Assembly: GCA_023664305.1 (NCBI GenBank)
Contig: JAMPFT010000004.1
Location: 124,001 to 188,000, forward strand
Source: a bacterium
GTDB taxonomy: Bacteria > Bacillota > Clostridia > Lachnospirales > Lachnospiraceae
DNA length: 64,000 nucleotides
Direction: 5' to 3'
The position numbers and the translations under genes were made by a program. Of the stretch, positions 7,650-17,102 are shown one piece after another (within the stretch, counting starts at the first letter, position 1; each line of letters begins with the position of its first letter). The notes under the pieces are model-generated. The model did no database searches. It was not told where the DNA came from and saw only the letters and a list, made by a program, of their open reading frames with translations.

Positions 7650-7791
7650 CAAGCGAAAGAAAGAAATCCGGCGAATGCGGATATCCGGATTTTGGAAGTA
7701 TTATGCGGGTGCTGCAGATTTGTAAACGGATAGCATTTCAGCCGCCTGCGGCCATACGGTAAGCAAAATGCTCAAAAGGAGAAGTTTTGTT

Positions 7792-10092
7792 ATGAAAAGT
7801 GCTCTGAAATATCTGGCAATTCTTTCCTTGACCGTTTCCCTTGCTCTTTTTACGGCAGGCTGCGGCAAGAAGGACAATGCCTCTGTTCCCGACCCGGATG
7901 CATGGGAGCAAAAGGACTATGTTCCGGAATATACGGATATGGGAAATGATCTGATCGATATGACCTTTCATTACGGGATACAGCAGCTCGGAGAGGAGTT
8001 GTGCTATCTCTCTTACGATCCGGACAGCGGTCAGGCTCTCGAAAAATATTCTCTGACGGACGGCAGCCGGACGAGCGTTCCCTTTACCTGGCTGGAACCC
8101 GAAGTGCGGCAGAATATCAGCCGTTTTACTTTTGCGGAGGATGGCGGCCTGTATGCCGTCGTCTGGCAATATCCGGAGTCGGATTCCGACGGCGGTAATC
8201 AGGCGGTTATCCTGTTAAGCAAATTTGATGCGCAGGGAAACCAGTCTTTTGCCGTGGATATCTCGGAACAGGTCCGTGAGGAATTCGGCGGAGGCGTCAA
8301 CAACATGCCGGCGGCGGATGCCTGGGGGCGTATTTACATAACCGGGAAAACAAAGGTCTGGCTGTACGATCTTCAGGAAAACGGGGAGCCGTCCTATCGG
8401 GGACAGGTAGCGGTATGTCCCGGCGGAGAGGAGGACGTCAATATCGGCGCCATTCAATGCGGCAGGGACGGCAGGATGTATGTCTGTTACAGCAGAGGAG
8501 AGAGGCTTTCTGACGCCTCCTGTACCCTGGTGCAGATTGATTTTGAAAATTGCAGACTCGGCGCGGTTTACGAGGATTTTCCGGGCGCGGGGGGAATTGC
8601 CCCGGGTACGGAGAAGGATTTTCTGGTGAACGATACGGAAACGGTCTACGAATACGATCTGGTTTCCGGAAATGCGGAACCGGTGCTGAACTGGATGGAA
8701 AATAATGTGTTGGGCAGCGAAGTACGGCATTTTGGCGCACTGAAGGACGGGCGGATTTACGCTGTGACGAAGGAGTGGGGAAACGAAAACTCCGGGCTTA
8801 TGGTATTCCCGAGGACGACCGGGGACGGGCCGACTGACCCGCGGGAAGAAATCACGCTGGCAAATTTGTTTTATAACGGTGAATTGCAGAAGGCGGTAGC
8901 GGATTTTAATAAACGCAGTGATCAATACCGGATTGTAATAAAGGAATATAAGGAATATCAGACGCTGCTTCTGGATATTACGACGAACTGCCCGGATATT
9001 CTGGATCTGAACAGCCTGAATGTAGAACAGTTGGCGGGGATGGGCGTTTTTGCGGATCTGAACGGTTATCTGGATAACAGCAGTGTGCTTGAGCGCTCCG
9101 ATTATCTGGAAAATGTCCTGGATGCCTATACCTTTGACGGTAAGCTGGTAACCGTTCCCTCCACTTTTTCGATACAGACCGTAATCGGCAACGCAGAGAG
9201 TCTGCGGGAAGTATTCGGGGATGATTTTGAGGGCGGCTGGACTGTGGATGAGCTGATGACCTATGCGAATGCTTACCCGGAGACCGAGCTGTTTGACCGG
9301 CTCTCTAAGAGTACCGTTATGTACTATCTGATGATGTACGGAAAAGACAGTTTTATCGACTGGGAGGCCGGGAAATGCTCCTTTCAATCGGACCGTTTTA
9401 AAAATGTTTTGGAATTTGTCAAGCGTTTTCCTGACGAAGCGGCGTTAAATTCCGCGAGTACGGCGGCCCGGCTGGAGTCCGGTGAGGTGCTTCTGGCGGC
9501 TGCCAGTGTTTACCGCTTTGACAGTCTGCAGTTGTATGAGGAAGCGTTTCACGGCGAAGCGGCCTGTGTGGGATTTCCCACCGCGGACGGCAGCGTGGGC
9601 TGTGCGCTTTATACGAATAACGCGCTGGCCATTGCAGCTAACTCTGCGCATAAGGAGGGGGCGTGGTCCTTTATAGAAGGGTTTCTGGCGGACAAAGCCG
9701 AGAACGGGGGCTCGGACGATTTTGTGACGAACAGGACGAGGCTGGAAAAAAATGTGGCGTCGGCGCTGGCGGCGGAATATGCCGTCTATGACGACGGTAC
9801 TCTGGTAGTGGATAAGGAAGGCAACCATATCGTCACCAATTATGTCGGCTCTACCATCACTTTTGCGGACGGATGGACCTTTGTCAGCCATCCTCCTACC
9901 GAGGAGGAGGTACAGAAGGTTTTTTCGCTGATCGGGAAAGCTGTGCGACGACCCGATCGGGAGAGCGATATCCTTCTGAATATCATCAACGAAGAAGCGG
10001 ACGCTTTCTATCAGGATCAGAAGAGCGCAGACGAAGTGGCGGATCTGATTCAGAACAGGATCCAGCTTTATCTGGACGAAAACAGGAGTTAA
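7792..10092 (+). CDS. Large extracellular solute-binding lipoprotein (family 1) with a repeat-rich N-terminal domain
   Basis: 766 residues. The ATG at 7792 fits the AAAAGGAG site; an in-frame ATG 24 nt earlier has none. Signal peptide with lipobox (ALFTAGC), so the protein is anchored to the outer face of the membrane. Residues ~45-350 contain repeated beta-rich blades (GLYAVVW, GRIYITG, GRMYVCY, GRIYAVT), suggesting a beta-propeller-like sensor domain. The second half matches extracellular solute-binding proteins of sugar ABC importers (KAVADFNKRSDQYRIVIKEY, PDILDLNSLNVEQLA). No permease or ATPase genes are adjacent, so it either serves a transporter elsewhere or acts as a surface sensor. 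It has its own promoter and is monocistronic. Confidence 0.85.
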   Translation: MKSALKYLAILSLTVSLALFTAGCGKKDNASVPDPDAWEQKDYVPEYTDMGNDLIDMTFHYGIQQLGEELCYLSYDPDSGQALEKYSLTDGSRTSVPFTWLEPEVRQNISRFTFAEDGGLYAVVWQYPESDSDGGNQAVILLSKFDAQGNQSFAVDISEQVREEFGGGVNNMPAADAWGRIYITGKTKVWLYDLQENGEPSYRGQVAVCPGGEEDVNIGAIQCGRDGRMYVCYSRGERLSDASCTLVQIDFENCRLGAVYEDFPGAGGIAPGTEKDFLVNDTETVYEYDLVSGNAEPVLNWMENNVLGSEVRHFGALKDGRIYAVTKEWGNENSGLMVFPRTTGDGPTDPREEITLANLFYNGELQKAVADFNKRSDQYRIVIKEYKEYQTLLLDITTNCPDILDLNSLNVEQLAGMGVFADLNGYLDNSSVLERSDYLENVLDAYTFDGKLVTVPSTFSIQTVIGNAESLREVFGDDFEGGWTVDELMTYANAYPETELFDRLSKSTVMYYLMMYGKDSFIDWEAGKCSFQSDRFKNVLEFVKRFPDEAALNSASTAARLESGEVLLAAASVYRFDSLQLYEEAFHGEAACVGFPTADGSVGCALYTNNALAIAANSAHKEGAWSFIEGFLADKAENGGSDDFVTNRTRLEKNVASALAAEYAVYDDGTLVVDKEGNHIVTNYVGSTITFADGWTFVSHPPTEEEVQKVFSLIGKAVRRPDRESDILLNIINEEADAFYQDQKSADEVADLIQNRIQLYLDENRS

Positions 10093-10109
10093 AGCAAGAT
10101 TTTTTATTC

Positions 10110-10138
10110 TTGACAAATATAGGTCGATAGGCTATATT
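10110..10138 (+). promoter_or_regulatory. valS promoter
   Basis: TTGACA, 17-bp spacer, TATATT, followed by the T-box leader. Confidence 0.8.
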
Positions 10139-10144
10139 TTTGAA

Positions 10145-10522
10145 TATAGAAAAACAGGGGGATTCCTTCGGATCAAAAGGAGTCTTCCGGACAAAAGGCT
10201 GTGACGAAGAGGAGTACGCATCACCCCTTAAAAGAGAGAGCTGCCGTCCGAGATGTACGGACGCTGAAAGGCGGCTTGAAGGAAGGGATGGGGAAGGTAG
10301 CTTCCGAGCCGGAGGAACCAGAGCGGCAGGCATGGCCGCGCGGGATGGACGCTTCCCGACGCGCCTAAAATACGCTGTAAGTCTCCCCGATTTATCCCCG
10401 TTACAGGATGAGACTTTGCTGGAAGTCGTTGAGGCGGAAGACCGTGAGGTCTGCCGCGAACAAAGGTGGTATCGCGTAATTGACGCCCTTTGCGAATGAA
10501 TCGTTCGTGAAGGGCGTTTCTT
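10145..10522 (+). ncRNA. T-box leader of valS
   Basis: Leader RNA that senses uncharged tRNA(Val). Stem I features are visible: GACGAAGAGGAGTACG near 10202, AGAGAG near 10232 and the GCTGAAAG element near 10262. The diagnostic T-box sequence AAAGGTGGTATCGCG is at 10462-10476 and precedes the terminator. The valine specifier is probably GTA at 10297-10299 (in GGAAGGTAGCTTCC), but the stem I fold was not computed, so that assignment is weak. Confidence 0.88.
10482..10522 (+). terminator. T-box-controlled terminator
   Basis: GACGCCCTT and GCGAA pair with TTCG and AAGGGCGT, followed by TTTCTT. It competes with the antiterminator formed by the T-box sequence. Confidence 0.8.
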
Positions 10523-10526
10523 GCGC

Positions 10527-10624
10527 GCATAAGCAGAGTCAGGATCTTCCACGGGCGCAGGCCGTGCTTGCACGAGCCGGTGACCGTGGAAGATTCTGAC
10601 GAGCAATGCGAACAGTCTGCTTAT
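10527..10624. repeat. Long palindrome between the T-box terminator and valS
   Basis: Nested arms: ATAAGCAGA (10529) with TCTGCTTAT (10616), GTCAG (10538) with CTGAC (10596), and TCTTCCACGG (10545) with CCGTGGAAGA (10584). It lies after the terminator, so it is in the mRNA only when the T-box reads through. It is not part of a normal T-box and looks like a small inserted element. Confidence 0.7.
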
Positions 10625-10690
10625 ACGCCGGCGCAAGGCAGAGTCAGGAACAGTCGCAGTTTGATTCCAAGAGACAGGAGAGAACAAAAC

Positions 10691-13363
10691 ATGAGCAAAG
10701 AACTTGCAAAAACCTACGATCCCAGCGGGATTGAGGACAGACTGTATCAGAAATGGCTGGAAAAAAAGTATTTCCACGCGGAGGTAGATCCCTCCAAAAC
10801 ACCCTTTACCATCGTGATCCCGCCCCCCAACATCACGGGGCAGCTGCATATGGGACATGCGCTGGATAACACCATGCAGGATATTCTGATCCGGTTTAAG
10901 CGGATGCAGGGCTATAACGCCCTCTGGCAGCCGGGGACGGATCACGCGTCCATCGCAACGGAGGTCAAGATTATCGAGAAGCTGAAGGAACAGGGGATCG
11001 ACAAGCATGATCTTGGCCGAGAAGGATTTTTGGAGAAGGCCTGGGACTGGAAGAAGGAGTACGGCGGCCGCATCGTTTCCCAGCTGAAAAAGCTGGGCTC
11101 CTCCTGCGACTGGGACAGGGAGCGCTTTACCATGGACGAGGGCTGCAACAGGGCCGTCACAAAGGTCTTTGTCAAGATGCATGAGAAGGGCTATATTTAC
11201 AAGGGGGCCCGCATGATCAACTGGTGCCCGGTGTGCAATACCTCGATCTCCGACGCGGAGGTGGAATACCAGGAGCAGGCGGGCCATCTGTGGCACATCA
11301 AATATCCCGTGATGAAGGAGGACGGCACGCCCAGCGACAAGGAGTTTCTGACCTTTGCCACCACCCGTCCCGAGACTATGCTGGGAGATACGGCGGTAGC
11401 TATCCATCCCGAGGACGAGCGGTACAGTCACCTGATCGGAAAGAGCGTGCTGCTGCCTATCGTCAACAAGGTGATTCCCGTTGTGACGGATACTTATGTA
11501 GACAGGGAGTTTGGCACAGGCGTGGTAAAGATTACCCCGGCTCACGACCCCAACGACTTTGAGGTGGGAAAGCGTCACGGGCTGCCGTTGGTCAACATCA
11601 TGAACGACGACGCGACGATCAACGAGAACGGCGGAAAGTACGCGGGGATGGACCGCTACGAGGCGAGAAGGGCCATCGTGGAGGAGCTTGACCGGCAGGG
11701 GCTTCTGGTAAAGATCGAGGATTACAGCCACAACGTGGGAACCCATGACCGCTGTAAGACCACCATCGAGCCGCTGGTGAAAGAGCAGTGGTTCGTAAAG
11801 ATGGAGGAGCTGATCAAGCCCGCTGTCGAGGCGGTAAAGAAGGGCGAGATCCGGCTGATTCCCGAGCGGATGGAGAAAACCTATTTTAACTGGACGGACA
11901 ATATCCGGGATTGGTGTATCAGCCGTCAGCTGTGGTGGGGGCATCGGATTCCTGCGTATTATTGCGACGAATGCGGGGAGATTGTGGTGGCGGAGACCGC
12001 GCCGGAGGTCTGCCCGAAGTGCGGCTGTAAGCATTTTACGCAGGATCCGGACACGCTGGACACCTGGTTTTCCTCGGCGCTCTGGCCCTTTGAGACCCTG
12101 GGCTGGCCGGAACAGACAAAGGATCTGGAATACTTTTATCCCACCGACGTGCTGGTGACGGGCTACGACATTATTTTCTTCTGGGTCATCCGGATGATTT
12201 TCTCCGGCTATGAGCACATGGGGGAGAAACCCTTCCGCACGGTGCTGTTCCACGGCCTGGTGAGAGACAGTCAGGGGCGTAAGATGTCGAAATCTCTGGG
12301 CAACGGAATCGATCCGCTGGAGATTATCGAAAAATACGGCGCGGACGCTCTGCGGCTGACGCTGATCACCGGAAACGCTCCCGGCAACGATATGCGCTTC
12401 TACTATGAACGGGTGGAGAACAGCCGGAATTTTGCCAACAAGGTGTGGAACGCTTCCCGCTTCATCCTGATGAACATGGACGGGAAGACGGTGACGGAGC
12501 CGAAGCCGGAAGAACTGCAGCCAGTGGATCAATGGATTTTGTCGAAGCTGAACACGCTGGTGAAGGATGCCACCGACAATATGGAGAATTTTGAGCTGGG
12601 CATCGCGGTGCAGAAGGTCTATGATTTCATCTGGGATGAATTTTGCGACTGGTATATCGAGATGGTAAAGCCCAGGCTGTACGGCACCGACGACGCGGTC
12701 AGTCAGAATGCGGCGCTCTGGACGCTGAAGAGCGTGCTCACGGAGGCGTTAAAGCTTTTGCATCCCTATATGCCGTTTATCACGGAGGAAATCTTCTGCA
12801 CGCTGCAGAGCGAGGAAGAGTCCATTATGATCAGCCGCTGGCCGGAATACCGGGAAGACCGGATTTTTGCCGCGGAGGAGAAGGCCATCGAGACCATCAA
12901 GGAAGCGGTGCGCGGGATCCGGAACGTGAGGGCGGAGAGGAACGTTGCGCCGTCGCGGAAGACGGGGGTCTTTGTGGTGAGCGCGGAGGCGGAGATCCTT
13001 GAAACCTTTACCGAGGGCAGACTGTTCTTTGCCTCTCTGGCGGGCGCAAACGCCGTGACCGTTGTCCCTGCGGCAGAAAAGGAAAAGGCGGGAGTCCCGG
13101 AAGACGCGGTATCCGTGGTGATTCCCGGAGCTACCCTGTATATTCCCTTCGCGGAGCTGGTGGATATCGGGCAGGAGCGTGAGAGGCTGCAGAAGGAAGA
13201 AAAACGGCTGGAGGGAGAGCTGGCCCGGGTCAACGGGATGCTTTCCAACGAGAAATTTCTCTCCCGGGCGCCTCAGGCGAAGATCGACGAGGAGAAGGGG
13301 AAGCTTGCCAAATATACGCAGATGATGGAGCAGGTAAAGGCCAGGCTGGAGCAGCTGGGCTGA
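10691..13363 (+). CDS. valS: Valyl-tRNA synthetase
   Basis: Charges tRNA(Val) with valine in the cytoplasm. 890 residues, full length for bacterial ValRS. Class I signatures are present: [13 protein letters not shown] near residue 50 and K531-MSKS. The editing (CP1) domain includes [17 protein letters not shown]. Zinc-type cysteines occur in CDECGEI and CPKCGC. A C-terminal coiled-coil arm ([20 protein letters not shown]) ends the protein. The start ATG follows GACAGGAGAG. Expression is controlled by the upstream T-box. folC follows 38 nt downstream, a common Firmicute pairing. Confidence 0.97.
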   Translation: MSKELAKTYDPSGIEDRLYQKWLEKKYFHAEVDPSKTPFTIVIPPPNITGQLHMGHALDNTMQDILIRFKRMQGYNALWQPGTDHASIATEVKIIEKLKEQGIDKHDLGREGFLEKAWDWKKEYGGRIVSQLKKLGSSCDWDRERFTMDEGCNRAVTKVFVKMHEKGYIYKGARMINWCPVCNTSISDAEVEYQEQAGHLWHIKYPVMKEDGTPSDKEFLTFATTRPETMLGDTAVAIHPEDERYSHLIGKSVLLPIVNKVIPVVTDTYVDREFGTGVVKITPAHDPNDFEVGKRHGLPLVNIMNDDATINENGGKYAGMDRYEARRAIVEELDRQGLLVKIEDYSHNVGTHDRCKTTIEPLVKEQWFVKMEELIKPAVEAVKKGEIRLIPERMEKTYFNWTDNIRDWCISRQLWWGHRIPAYYCDECGEIVVAETAPEVCPKCGCKHFTQDPDTLDTWFSSALWPFETLGWPEQTKDLEYFYPTDVLVTGYDIIFFWVIRMIFSGYEHMGEKPFRTVLFHGLVRDSQGRKMSKSLGNGIDPLEIIEKYGADALRLTLITGNAPGNDMRFYYERVENSRNFANKVWNASRFILMNMDGKTVTEPKPEELQPVDQWILSKLNTLVKDATDNMENFELGIAVQKVYDFIWDEFCDWYIEMVKPRLYGTDDAVSQNAALWTLKSVLTEALKLLHPYMPFITEEIFCTLQSEEESIMISRWPEYREDRIFAAEEKAIETIKEAVRGIRNVRAERNVAPSRKTGVFVVSAEAEILETFTEGRLFFASLAGANAVTVVPAAEKEKAGVPEDAVSVVIPGATLYIPFAELVDIGQERERLQKEEKRLEGELARVNGMLSNEKFLSRAPQAKIDEEKGKLAKYTQMMEQVKARLEQLG

Positions 13364-13401
13364 CGGACGGCAGGAGAAACGCCGCCGGGAGGGATGGAAG
13401 A

Positions 13402-14772
13402 TTGAAAAAGCAGCGGATCGCCTCCTTTGAGGAGGCGGAGAATTATATCAACGAGACGCCGCGTTTTACGACGAAGAATACGATGGAGGATACGGAAGCG
13501 TTCCTCCGCCGGCTGGGGAATCCCGACCGGCGGATGCGCATGATCCATGTGGCGGGCACCAACGGAAAGGGATCGGTCTGCGCCTATCTGCGTTATATTC
13601 TGGAGGCGGCCGGATATCGGACGGCGGTGTTTACTTCGCCTCACCTGACGGATATCCGGGAGCGGTTTGTTGCGGACGGGAAAATGATCTCAAGGGAGGA
13701 TTTTTTGCGCGTCTTCCTTGCGGTCTATGAGATGCTGGACTGGGAGGCTGGGGAGAGAGGTGAGTGCTTTTATCATCCCACCTATTTTGAATACCTGTTC
13801 TTTATGGCAATGCTTTTTTTTGCGGAGAAAGGCCCGGATTTCTGTATCCTGGAAACCGGCCTGGGCGGCCGGCTGGACGCCACCAACGCGGTGTCGAAAA
13901 AAGAGCTGGCCGTGATCACGCGGATCGGCCTGGATCATGTGGAATATCTGGGGGATACCCTGGAAAAGATCGCGGGGGAAAAGGCCGGTATTATGAAGGC
14001 GGGAACGCCCGCAGTCTACTGGGATACCTGCCCGGAGACCACCCGGGTGTTTGAAAGCCGGGCGGCAAAACTTGGGGTATCAGCGCAGGCCGTGTCGAAA
14101 AGTGACTATCGGTTCTTAAGTTTTACAAATAAAAGCATTGATTTTTCGCTGCACACTCGGTATTATAATAATATTAACCTTACCTTGCATACGATTGCCG
14201 GATATCAGATGGAAAACGCGGCGCTGGCGGTTCGGGCGGCGGAGCTTTTGGACGACGGACGGGCTGTCACGGCGGAGGAGATCCGTCGGGGAGTCGCGGA
14301 ATGCTTCTGGGCGGGCAGGATGGAAGAGGTGCTGCCTGAGGTCTATGTGGACGGCGCGCACAACGGCGACGGCATCCGGGCTTTTCTGGAGACCGTGGCA
14401 TCGGACGGCGCAGACGGGGGACGCCTGCTGGTGTTCGGCGTGGTGCAGGATAAGGATTACGGGCGTATGGCGGAGGAGCTGGTAAGCTCCCGGCTTTTTG
14501 AGAGAATTTATATTGCGCATCTTGAGACGAAGCGGGGGACGGATCCGGAAAAGCTGAAAGCGCTTTTTGAGCGATCCCCTGACTGTAGCTGCCGGGTGTG
14601 CGGCGGAACGGAGGACGCTTTCCGGCAGGCGTTGGACGACCGAGAGAGAGGGCAGCGCGTCTATATCGCGGGCAGCCTGTATCTGATAGGTGAGATCAAG
14701 GAGCTTCTCGCAAAGCGGCAGGACGACCGGGAAAATGATTCCCGCGAGCAAAAGTGTCCTTCAGACACATAG
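13402..14772 (+). CDS. folC: Folylpolyglutamate synthase / dihydrofolate synthase
   Basis: Adds glutamate to folates, and dihydropteroate to dihydrofolate in bifunctional members. 456 residues. P-loop HVAGTNGKGSVCAYL near residue 50, Mur-ligase-type signature LETGLGGRLDATNAV, and the C-terminal domain EVYVDGAHNGDGI. TTG start with GGAGGG 8 nt upstream; no ATG fits. The last 13 codons lie inside the first of three 118-bp tandem repeats, so the C-terminus (ENDSREQKCPSDT) is probably repeat-derived. Probably co-transcribed with valS. Confidence 0.93.
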   Translation: MKKQRIASFEEAENYINETPRFTTKNTMEDTEAFLRRLGNPDRRMRMIHVAGTNGKGSVCAYLRYILEAAGYRTAVFTSPHLTDIRERFVADGKMISREDFLRVFLAVYEMLDWEAGERGECFYHPTYFEYLFFMAMLFFAEKGPDFCILETGLGGRLDATNAVSKKELAVITRIGLDHVEYLGDTLEKIAGEKAGIMKAGTPAVYWDTCPETTRVFESRAAKLGVSAQAVSKSDYRFLSFTNKSIDFSLHTRYYNNINLTLHTIAGYQMENAALAVRAAELLDDGRAVTAEEIRRGVAECFWAGRMEEVLPEVYVDGAHNGDGIRAFLETVASDGADGGRLLVFGVVQDKDYGRMAEELVSSRLFERIYIAHLETKRGTDPEKLKALFERSPDCSCRVCGGTEDAFRQALDDRERGQRVYIAGSLYLIGEIKELLAKRQDDRENDSREQKCPSDT

Positions 14773-15085
14773 CTTAGCGGCCGTGAAGCAGACATTTGAC
14801 GAATGCAGCGGGAGAATTGGTTGGAAGGAATGTCAGCGGGACAGCCCGTAAAATGATTCCTGCGAGTAAAAGTGTCCTTCAGACACATGGCTTAGCGGCC
14901 GTGAAGCAGACATTTGACGAATGCAGCGGGAGAATTGGTTGGAAGGGATGTCTGTAGGGCAGCCAAAAAATTGATTCCCGCAAGTAAAAGTGTCCTTCAG
15001 ACATATAGCCAGGCGGCTGTGAAGCAGACATTTGGTGAATGTAGCGGGAGAATTGGTTGGAAAGGATGTTCGCAGGGCAGTCCTG
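14732..15085. repeat. Three tandem 118-bp repeats after folC
   Basis: Units begin near 14732, 14850 and 14968, each starting AAAATGATTCC or AAATTGATTCC. Shared blocks are AAAGTGTCCTTCAGACA, GTGAAGCAGACATTTG and AGCGGGAGAATTGGTTGGAA. The units differ at scattered sites, and the third is the most divergent. 118 is not a multiple of three, so they are not a coding repeat. The first unit overlaps the end of folC. A GTCCGC-aaa-GCGGAC hairpin follows at 15106-15120. Confidence 0.92.
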
Positions 15086-15132
15086 TGAGACCGATTGGAA
15101 GAAGTGTCCGCAAAGCGGACGGGAGAGTAAGA

Positions 15133-15297
15133 ATGATAAATTTCGAGGAAGAACTGAAAAAGTTTCATCCCAGCCTTGAGGTGGAGGATGCGGAGGACGC
15201 CATCTACAATCAGGATCTGACAGATATGGCGGATCTGCTGGTAAAGATGATAAAGGAGTCCGAAGAGGCGGCGGAAGAGATGCTTCCTGTGGAGTGA
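15133..15297 (+). CDS. Small acidic protein of unknown function
   Basis: 54 residues, MINFEEELKKFHPSLEVEDAE at the start and KESEEAAEEMLPVE at the end, with 16 acidic residues and likely two amphipathic helices. ATG preceded by GGGAGAG. The frame and start are well separated from the upstream repeats. It lies between folC and the zinc-ribbon/TPR gene, on the same strand, and is probably co-transcribed. I do not recognise a named family. Coding support is its composition and position only. Confidence 0.65.
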   Translation: MINFEEELKKFHPSLEVEDAEDAIYNQDLTDMADLLVKMIKESEEAAEEMLPVE

Positions 15298-15309
15298 GGA
15301 CGGAAGAGA

Positions 15310-15372
15310 TACATTCCGCGGGCGGTAAGACCGCGGGATAGAACGATGGAATGTATGTCCGTCGGTGCGGAC
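15310..15372 (+). other. Structured spacer before the TPR gene
   Basis: TACATTCC (15310-15317) pairs with GGAATGTA (15348-15355), enclosing CGGT-aag-ACCG. A second hairpin GTCCG / CGGAC ends just before the AAGGAG ribosome binding site. There is no T-run, so it is more likely RNA processing or translational control than termination. Confidence 0.45.
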
Positions 15373-15385
15373 AAGGAGTGTAAGA

Positions 15386-16801
15386 ATGTTTTGCTATAAC
15401 TGTGGATGCCAACTGTCTGAGCATGACTTCTGTACCGCCTGCGGAGCGGATGTTTCCCTCTATAAGAGAATTATGTATATCTCGAATATGTATTATAACG
15501 AGGGATTGGAGAAAGCCGGCGTCAGAGATTTGTCCGGCGCGATCGTGAGTCTGCGGCAGAGTCTGAAATTTAATAAAAATAATATTGACGCAAGAAACCT
15601 GCTGGGGCTTGTGTATTTTGAGTCGGGAGAGGTGGTCGCGGCGCTCAGCGAATGGGTGATCAGCAAAAATCTGCGCTCCGACAAAAACATTGCGGACGAC
15701 TATATCGAGAAGCTGCAGTCCAACTCGGCGAGGCTGGATTCCATTAACCAGACGATTAAGAAATACAATCAGGCGTTAGTGTACTGCACGCAGGACAGCA
15801 AGGATCTGGCGGTGATCCAGCTGAAAAAGGTGCTGTCCCTGAACCCGAAATTTATCCGTGCCCATCAGCTGCTGGCCCTGCTGTATATGGACAGCGAGCA
15901 GTGGGAGCGCGCGGAGAGAGAGCTTCGCAAGTGTACCGATATCGACAGGAACAATACCCAGACCCTCCGCTATCTGAAGGAAGTGGAGCTGATGCTGGTT
16001 CCGGACGAGAATGTGAAGCAGACCGGGAAAAAGCGCAAAAAGGACGAGTCGGTGCGTTACGTCAGCGATAACGAGATGATCATTCAGCCTCTGAATGTAA
16101 AGGAGCCGAAGAATAACGGAGTGTCTACCCTGGTCAACATCGGCATCGGGCTCATCATCGGTATTGCGGCTACTTATTTTCTGGTGGTGCCGTCGGCCCA
16201 GGCCAACGCAAAGGCGGATGCAAATAAGACGATTCGGGATATCAGCAGTCAGTCCGACGCGAAAACGGTACAGATTCAGGAGTTGGAGCGCGAGCTGGAG
16301 AAAAGCAACAGCCGGATCGCGAATCTGGAGGAGCAGCTGGAGGGAATAACGGGAGCGGGAGGCACGATGGACGCCTTTGACAGTCTTTTTCTGACGGCGG
16401 CGGATTATCTGGAAAAGCAGGATAAGGCCGCGACGGCGGCGGATTTGGAGAATATCGTCCAGACGGTGAAGCTGGAAGAGACTACCGAGGGCTTTCAGGC
16501 GCTGTATCAGGCTGTTTTGGCTGCAATCGGCCCGGAGCTGTCCGTTACCTATTACGACGAAGCGTATACGTTTTTCCGTCAGGAAGATTATACGGAGGCC
16601 ATCGAAGGCTTTGAGAACGCCGTATATTACGATCCTGCCAATGTGGACGCTTTATACTATCTCGCCTCTTCCTATCAGAAGGACGGCGACGGGGAGAAGG
16701 CAATTGAAACCTATCAGAAGCTGCTGGAGCTTTTCCCTGATTCCAACAGGGTAAGAGATACCAAACGCAGTCTGCGGGAGCTGGGAGTTACGGTGGAATG
16801 A
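15386..16801 (+). CDS. Zinc-ribbon / TPR membrane protein
   Basis: 471 residues. The N-terminal zinc ribbon (CYNCGCQLSEHDFCTACG) is followed by TPR repeats (NEGLEKAGVRDLSGAIVSLRQ, ALVYCTQDSKDLAVIQLKK, QWERAERELRKC), one membrane helix near residues 248-268 (VNIGIGLIIGIAATYFLVV), a coiled coil (VQIQELERELEKSNSRIANL) and two further TPRs at the C-terminus (EDYTEAIEGFENA, GDGEKAIETYQKL). ATG with AAGGAG 8 nt upstream. Probably a scaffold with TPR domains on both sides of the membrane. It precedes spoIIAA, but a terminator separates them. Function not assigned. Confidence 0.85.
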   Translation: MFCYNCGCQLSEHDFCTACGADVSLYKRIMYISNMYYNEGLEKAGVRDLSGAIVSLRQSLKFNKNNIDARNLLGLVYFESGEVVAALSEWVISKNLRSDKNIADDYIEKLQSNSARLDSINQTIKKYNQALVYCTQDSKDLAVIQLKKVLSLNPKFIRAHQLLALLYMDSEQWERAERELRKCTDIDRNNTQTLRYLKEVELMLVPDENVKQTGKKRKKDESVRYVSDNEMIIQPLNVKEPKNNGVSTLVNIGIGLIIGIAATYFLVVPSAQANAKADANKTIRDISSQSDAKTVQIQELERELEKSNSRIANLEEQLEGITGAGGTMDAFDSLFLTAADYLEKQDKAATAADLENIVQTVKLEETTEGFQALYQAVLAAIGPELSVTYYDEAYTFFRQEDYTEAIEGFENAVYYDPANVDALYYLASSYQKDGDGEKAIETYQKLLELFPDSNRVRDTKRSLRELGVTVE

Positions 16802-16831
16802 CGGGTGGCTTCCCGCCGACGGGAAGACCGG

Positions 16832-16970
16832 CCGTGAGCCGTTCGGCCAAAACCGGGAGAGACCGGCCGGAAAGCTGCAGGGTAAAGTCGGGAGAAACGG
16901 GCTGTGAGCCGTTCGGCCAAAACCGGGAGAGACCGGCTGTGAGCCGTTCGGTCAAAACCGTGAGAGACCG
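16832..16970. repeat. Three copies of a 34-35 bp repeat
   Basis: GTGAGCCGTTCGGCCAAAAC followed by CGGGAGAGACCGGC at 16833, 16903 and 16938; the third copy has three changes. Copies 2 and 3 are adjacent, and copy 1 is separated from them by about 35 bp. They lie between the TPR gene and its terminator. Confidence 0.85.
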
Positions 16971-17036
16971 ACAGAAAAATATACGCGGAAGGAGAAGCGC
17001 TTAAGCGAAAGCCGCGGTATGCGCAAGATACGAAGG

Positions 17037-17068
17037 AAAAGAACCTGTAAATGTTATGGGTTCTTTTT
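17037..17068 (+). terminator. Rho-independent terminator before spoIIAA
   Basis: AAGAACC, 12-nt loop, GGGTTCTT, followed by TTTTT. It isolates the spoIIA operon from the upstream TPR gene. Confidence 0.8.
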
Positions 17069-17102
17069 TTCATGCAAATCGGGAGGGAAAGGAAGTGAGC
17101 CT

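Noticed and set aside
8215-9387. Minus-strand 390-codon frame opposite the lipoprotein gene
   Set aside because: Antisense shadow of a gene with signal peptide and binding-protein signatures.
10140-10499. 119-codon frame in the valS leader
   Set aside because: The region is the T-box RNA; the frame has no domain and overlaps all conserved T-box parts.
9986-12532. Long minus-strand open frame (848 codons) opposite valS
   Set aside because: The plus strand encodes a full ValRS with all motifs. The antisense frame has no recognisable domain and reflects biased codon use.
14661-15424. Minus-strand frames over the 118-bp repeats
   Set aside because: They exist only because the repeats lack stops. 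Frame changes from unit to unit because 118 is not divisible by three.
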